Shown here piece after piece: positions 6,243-9,112 of a stretch of 9,112 nt of DNA. This DNA comes from Candidatus Cloacimonadota bacterium. GTDB lineage: Bacteria; Cloacimonadota; Cloacimonadia; Cloacimonadales; JAFGVF01. The DNA lies in the NCBI GenBank assembly GCA_016938155.1, contig JAFGVF010000101.1:1-9112 (forward strand), given 5' to 3'. The notes beneath the pieces were generated by a model. The model ran no database searches. It had not been told where the DNA came from and worked only from the letters and a program-made list of their open reading frames with translations. Numbering within the stretch: the first letter of the stretch is position 1; every line of letters starts with the position of its first letter. The translations under genes and the position numbers were made by a program.

Positions 6243-7199
6243 TCAATAAATATTTACTTTCAAAGTTACAGTGGAATTGTTAATTTCTTTGTTAAAATTG
6301 GTAAGCATTATTTGATACACGCCAGCATCGAGAAACATTTCTACTTGTATTTCCCGACATAAAACTTCTATATCATCGTCCTGAATTAGTAATGTATTGC
6401 TTTGTCCGTCCGAGAGCCACATCTCAAAATATTGAGAATTAATGTTGTTAAGTTGAATATCAATAACAACTTTCTTTTCTTCTTTCAGAACGAAGTTGTA
6501 AAGATTTTCTTCCATCAGGTCTTTAGTAACAATATATTCCGTTTGCAAAGTGTATGAACCTAAAAGGTCAAACTTGAAGAATGTGAGTGGTCTCACTCTC
6601 ACCGCAGTTAGAATCAGAGAGAAAGCAAGAATAGCAACAAGGAAGCTGCCGAGAATATTAAATTCTCGATAAAACTCAATTCGGGAAACAAAGATTCTTT
6701 TTAAGTTCTCAAATTTGTACTTTTTATAGACTAACAGCAATATACTCATGATAAAGATGCTAAGTGTGACAAATAAAGCAGTTAGTGGTTTTGTCCCGCT
6801 ATTCAAAGTCGCTTTAGCTGCTCTTCCAAAAGGTTTTATGCTGAGAAGAAGGGTAGAAATGCTTACGATGTTTATCAATTGATACAGAAAGAAGATTAGA
6901 GAACTCCATACTTCTGCTACAATCACAATTGAGTTTGATGTTTTAGGTAATATGAGGAAGAATAAAAACCAGAACAATGCGGGTAATAAAAATCCGGAAA
7001 AATAAACAACTGTCTGCTCTTTTTCAGTCAATTTGTCCCAGTTTTGGAAATTCTCAGGAGCAGAGAAACTGGTTTGGATTTTAACTTCCTTATCTTGCAA
7101 AGCAGCACCGGCAATATAGCCAATTTGGTGTATCTGGGCAAAGATAATGGAAATTAGAAAGCAAACAATAATCGTATATATCAAATTAGATAATCTCAT
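6243..7199 (-). CDS. Multi-pass membrane protein of unknown function with C-terminal beta-rich domain
   Basis: I do not recognise this 318-residue protein with confidence. Five hydrophobic segments are visible (about 5-22, 64-84, 90-119, 139-158, 181-201), followed by a soluble tail (about 205-318). The tail alternates short beta strands and ends with a DAGVYQIML turn and VTLKV strand, like bacterial pre-peptidase C-terminal (PPC-like) domains. Segment 1 ends with HQIGY (24-28), and segment 2 holds SGFLLP (68-73). Both resemble site-2-protease (M50) motifs HExxH and GPxxN in a form missing the catalytic Glu and second His. That resemblance is suggestive only. GAGGAG lies just two bases before the ATG, unusually close. 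It sits 88 bases after the exporter gene and 56 bases before the FGE-like gene, so it may be the membrane partner of the exported pair. Confidence 0.72.
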   Translation of the reverse strand: MRLSNLIYTIIVCFLISIIFAQIHQIGYIAGAALQDKEVKIQTSFSAPENFQNWDKLTEKEQTVVYFSGFLLPALFWFLFFLILPKTSNSIVIVAEVWSSLIFFLYQLINIVSISTLLLSIKPFGRAAKATLNSGTKPLTALFVTLSIFIMSILLLVYKKYKFENLKRIFVSRIEFYREFNILGSFLVAILAFSLILTAVRVRPLTFFKFDLLGSYTLQTEYIVTKDLMEENLYNFVLKEEKKVVIDIQLNNINSQYFEMWLSDGQSNTLLIQDDDIEVLCREIQVEMFLDAGVYQIMLTNFNKEINNSTVTLKVNIY

Positions 7200-7287
7200 T
7201 TCTCCTCAATAACGAATATATTAACCCATGTTTAGTCACAAAATCACATTAATGGTTACAAAACCTATATGTAAAGTAATTTCTATT

Positions 7288-8190
7288 TTAAACCCGTTTC
7301 AAAGTTTTTTTATTTGAATGAAAGTCAAAGAATTGGGTAGCAAAAAGCCCACCTACGACAAGAATTACACCTGCTGTTTTTTGGAAATTGAATAGTTCAT
7401 GCAGGATTAAGTAAGCTTCAATTGCTGTAAATGCGGGAATGAGATTTGCAAAATAAGTAGCATTGTTTAAGCCTATGTTTTTTATTGCAATTGTGTATAA
7501 TACATAGGCAAATACTGAAGCTATTATACCCATAGAGAGTACGGTAATAATTAATTCCGGAGTGGGTACAACGGTTATAAAGTGTTTGCTCTCTTTAAAA
7601 AGAAAGAAGGGGAAAATAAGTATCATTCCGATTGTACTTTGAATTCTAACAATAGTAAAACTGCTGTATTTATGGGAAAGCGGTTTTACTAAGAGTCCAT
7701 AGCACAGTCCTGAAGCGACAGCCAGAAGCATAAAGAGAAGGCCTTTAAGATAAAACTGCCCCTGAGCATCTCCCGATACGGTAAGATATACTCCGATGAA
7801 AGAAACAATAGCCCCCATATAGCTTAATACAGTTGCTCTTTCCTTCAGGACAAACCAACTGAAGAAGGGGGTTATCAAGGGGATAATGGCAATCATAATT
7901 GCTCCGACAGTTGCCGACACATACTGTAATCCAAGACTTTCTCCAATGAAATAGAGGAATGGCTCAAAGAGTGCTAAAAGGAAAAAGGCTTTTTTATCTG
8001 ATTTTGCTATCTTTTCTCTTTTTCTAATGAGAACCAGTAACTCCAGGAAGAGAGTAGCAATCAATAACCGCAGGAAAACCAGAGTAAAGGGTTGGTAGTA
8101 TTTATATGCTACCTTATAAAGAATAAAGGTCATGCTCCAGCAAATCATTGAAGTTAATGCCAACATGTAAATCAGAATACTTTTTTTCAT
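7288..8190 (-). CDS. EamA/DMT-family transporter
   Basis: This is an inner-membrane carrier of the drug/metabolite transporter superfamily, typically exporting amino acids, metabolites or drugs with a proton gradient; the substrate cannot be predicted. The ATG at 8190 is preferred over an adjacent TTG because AAAGGA lies six bases before it. The 300-residue product has about ten hydrophobic segments arranged as two EamA repeats (about 5-138 and 148-285), the normal layout. The first segment carries ICWSMTFILYKVA, matching the common W-(G/S)-x-x-(F)...K pattern, and LKERATVLSYMGAIVSFIGVYL ends repeat one in the usual way. The second repeat ends with the similar ILHELFNFQKTAGVILVVGG pattern. 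It is the first gene after the terminator at 8232-8263, so it may start the long transcript. No terminator follows it. Confidence 0.92.
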   Translation of the reverse strand: MKKSILIYMLALTSMICWSMTFILYKVAYKYYQPFTLVFLRLLIATLFLELLVLIRKREKIAKSDKKAFFLLALFEPFLYFIGESLGLQYVSATVGAIMIAIIPLITPFFSWFVLKERATVLSYMGAIVSFIGVYLTVSGDAQGQFYLKGLLFMLLAVASGLCYGLLVKPLSHKYSSFTIVRIQSTIGMILIFPFFLFKESKHFITVVPTPELIITVLSMGIIASVFAYVLYTIAIKNIGLNNATYFANLIPAFTAIEAYLILHELFNFQKTAGVILVVGGLFATQFFDFHSNKKTLKRV

Positions 8191-8231
8191 CAAGAATCCT
8201 TTCTTTATCTTCGTTTCAACATAGAGGAGAG

Positions 8232-8263
8232 AAAAAATTAAGGCGGAATCGTATCCGCCTCAA
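8232..8263 (-). terminator. Intrinsic terminator after the acetate transporter gene
   Basis: On the minus strand a perfect 7-base-pair GC-rich stem (AGGCGGA/TCCGCCT, arms 8260-8254 and 8247-8241) with a 6-base loop can extend by one G-U and two A-U pairs. A run of six U residues follows (8237 down to 8232). It begins about 22 bases past the stop codon of the transporter gene. It separates the transporter from the downstream DMT gene, which must then have its own promoter in the short stretch 8191-8231 or rely on read-through. Confidence 0.88.
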
Positions 8264-8284
8264 AATATTCAGGATAAGTTTTTC

Positions 8285-8860
8285 TTATTTGGTCTTGGCT
8301 TTAATCCATGGTTTACCTAAGGGAAGCACAATTTTACCTGCAAGGTCATTAGTGATGATTGACAGCATCATATACATTGCAAGTCCTGCACAAACCATCA
8401 GCTCAAAACCTGCAACTTTATTCCAGATTGGGTCTCCGAAATGACCAAGAACAAGTAGGAGGAAACCGAGAAACAAAGTAAAGAAAGTGAGAGACATTGC
8501 GGTATGGATTCTCCAGGAAGCTGTCCACATGAGGAAAGTATAAATCATCCAGGCAACCAGATACCAGCCGACATCAGTTGTGCTTGCAACATATATGTTG
8601 AAATGCTTCATCAGAAAGATCATGCCAAGGCCAATCCAGAAGCTTCCATATGATACAAACGCACTGTATCCGAAGTTATTCCCCATCTTTTGTTCCTGAA
8701 AACCCGCTATCATTTGAGCTAATCCGCCAAAAATGAAACCTAAAGCTACAACCGGTCCGAGACCGCACCAACCTACATTGTGAAACTGTAAAACTAAAGT
8801 TGTTAAAGAAAAACCGGCTAAGCCTACTACAGCCGGATTTGCATACTTTCTTTCAGTCAT
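8285..8860 (-). CDS. satP: Acetate uptake transporter, GPR1/FUN34/YaaH (SatP) family
   Basis: The family carries acetate and succinate across the inner membrane with protons. The 191-residue length matches E. coli SatP (188). The family signature near the N-terminus is seen as NPAVVGLAGF (8-17); E. coli has NPAPLGLMGF, so the second conserved Pro is Val here. Further matches to SatP are HNVG (27-30), GG.AQ..AG (45-53), the GNNFGYSAF and SYGSFW stretch (60-74), and the tail IVLPLGKPW. Six hydrophobic segments are visible. The ATG has AGGAG ten bases upstream. A terminator follows and a separate leader precedes, so the gene is probably monocistronic. Uptake of acetate would fit a fermentative or syntrophic lifestyle, but that is inference. 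The symbol rests on family likeness. Confidence 0.92.
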   Translation of the reverse strand: MTERKYANPAVVGLAGFSLTTLVLQFHNVGWCGLGPVVALGFIFGGLAQMIAGFQEQKMGNNFGYSAFVSYGSFWIGLGMIFLMKHFNIYVASTTDVGWYLVAWMIYTFLMWTASWRIHTAMSLTFFTLFLGFLLLVLGHFGDPIWNKVAGFELMVCAGLAMYMMLSIITNDLAGKIVLPLGKPWIKAKTK

Positions 8861-8889
8861 TTTCAGATATCTCCTATTAATTATTAATA

Positions 8890-8921
8890 TCGATTTTACA
8901 ATATCCTTACAATTTATGTAA
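8890..8921 (-). promoter_or_regulatory. Candidate promoter with overlapping inverted repeat upstream of the acetate transporter
   Basis: A perfect inverted repeat TTACA-N5-TGTAA lies at 8907-8921, and TTACAAT occurs twice on the plus strand 11 bases apart (8896-8902 and 8907-8913). On the minus strand the outer edge of the inverted repeat gives CTTACA (4 of 6 to the -35 consensus), followed after 18 bases by TAAAAT (5 of 6 to the -10 consensus). A repressor bound at the inverted repeat would cover the -35 element. The region is very AT-rich, so a chance match is possible. The repeat is seen; the promoter and operator roles are inferred. Confidence 0.35.
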
Positions 8922-9021
8922 GAAGAAAATGGACAAATTTATCCGTAATTTCTGTCAATTGTTTTTTAATAGCAATTACCAATATCTGAACGGGAATCAT
9001 TCCGGTGGTTTCAAACAGCAT

Positions 9022-9112
9022 CTAATGACCGGTTTGAACAGGGTATTTTTCTGCCAGATAACTTTCCAGAAGTTCAATTTCATATCTACCGGTTTTGTTT
9101 ATATTCTCTGGC
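9022..9112 (-). CDS. 3' end of an unrecognised gene cut by the window edge
   Basis: Entering from the right edge on the minus strand, one frame is open for 29 codons and ends at TAG (9024-9022); the other two minus-strand frames stop within the first ten codons. The visible tail is hydrophilic with heptad-like leucines and alternating Glu/Lys (GRYEIELLESYLAEKYP, then VQTGH), plausible as the end of a soluble helical protein. It shares the strand of all other genes. Too little is present to name a family. No convincing terminator is seen between it and the acetate transporter, whose start lies 161 bases downstream. Confidence 0.45.
   Translation of the reverse strand, partial: PENINKTGRYEIELLESYLAEKYPVQTGH

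Noticed and set aside
7200..7287. Bacteroidetes-type promoter (TTTG, 18 bases, TATATTCG) before the membrane-protein gene
   Set aside because: The spacing is one base off and the -7 element has a mismatch. The host's sigma-factor preference is unknown, so the match is too weak to call.
9006..9035. Inverted repeat TTCAAAC/GTTTGAA around the stop codon of the partial right-end gene as a terminator
   Set aside because: The 7-base-pair stem has a 15-base loop, contains the stop codon and lacks a U tract, so it is not a credible intrinsic terminator.
1..9112. CRISPR array, insertion sequence, tRNA or rRNA genes
   Set aside because: I saw no regularly spaced long repeats, transposase-like products, terminal inverted repeats or cloverleaf-like segments on either strand.

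Overview
The window is an AT-rich stretch from a Gram-negative-type bacterium in which every recognisable gene lies on the minus strand, so transcription runs from right to left. Two products carry lipoprotein signals and two more carry Sec-type signal peptides. The style of the FGE-sulfatase (SUMF1) and caspase-like proteins suggests a member of the FCB superphylum or a relative such as Cloacimonadota. That taxonomic guess is inference from protein style; there is no rRNA or other marker here.

Right end (about 8230-9112): the last codons of an unrecognised gene enter from the right edge. They are followed by a leader with a perfect inverted repeat, a SatP/YaaH-type acetate uptake transporter, and a clear intrinsic terminator at 8232-8263. 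This part is a separate transcription unit.

Centre and left (about 316-8190): seven same-strand genes follow with gaps of 88, 56, 9 and 53 bases, then a short overlap, then 45 bases, with no convincing terminator between them. In transcription order they are: an EamA/DMT drug-metabolite exporter; a multi-pass membrane protein of unknown function with a C-terminal beta-rich domain; an exported FGE-sulfatase-like protein; an exported caspase-fold protein; a full-length transketolase; an endonuclease/exonuclease/phosphatase-family lipoprotein; and an FKBP-type prolyl isomerase lipoprotein. A strong intrinsic terminator at 257-292 closes the series.

The most unusual part is 3688-7199. The caspase-fold protein keeps the family fold motifs and an EF-hand-like loop, but both residues of the His/Cys catalytic dyad align with Asn, so it looks like a pseudo-caspase. 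Its neighbour nine bases upstream is an FGE-like protein lacking one of the two active-site cysteines of true formylglycine-generating enzymes. The next gene upstream encodes a membrane protein whose first transmembrane segment ends in HQIGY, reminiscent of a decayed site-2-protease HExxH motif. Together they could form an envelope-located, non-catalytic binding or scaffold module; this is a hypothesis.

Left edge (1-256): no supported gene. It holds an inverted pair of DnaA-box-like 9-mers and a short array of 11-base repeats, and looks like intergenic regulatory or dispersed-repeat DNA.
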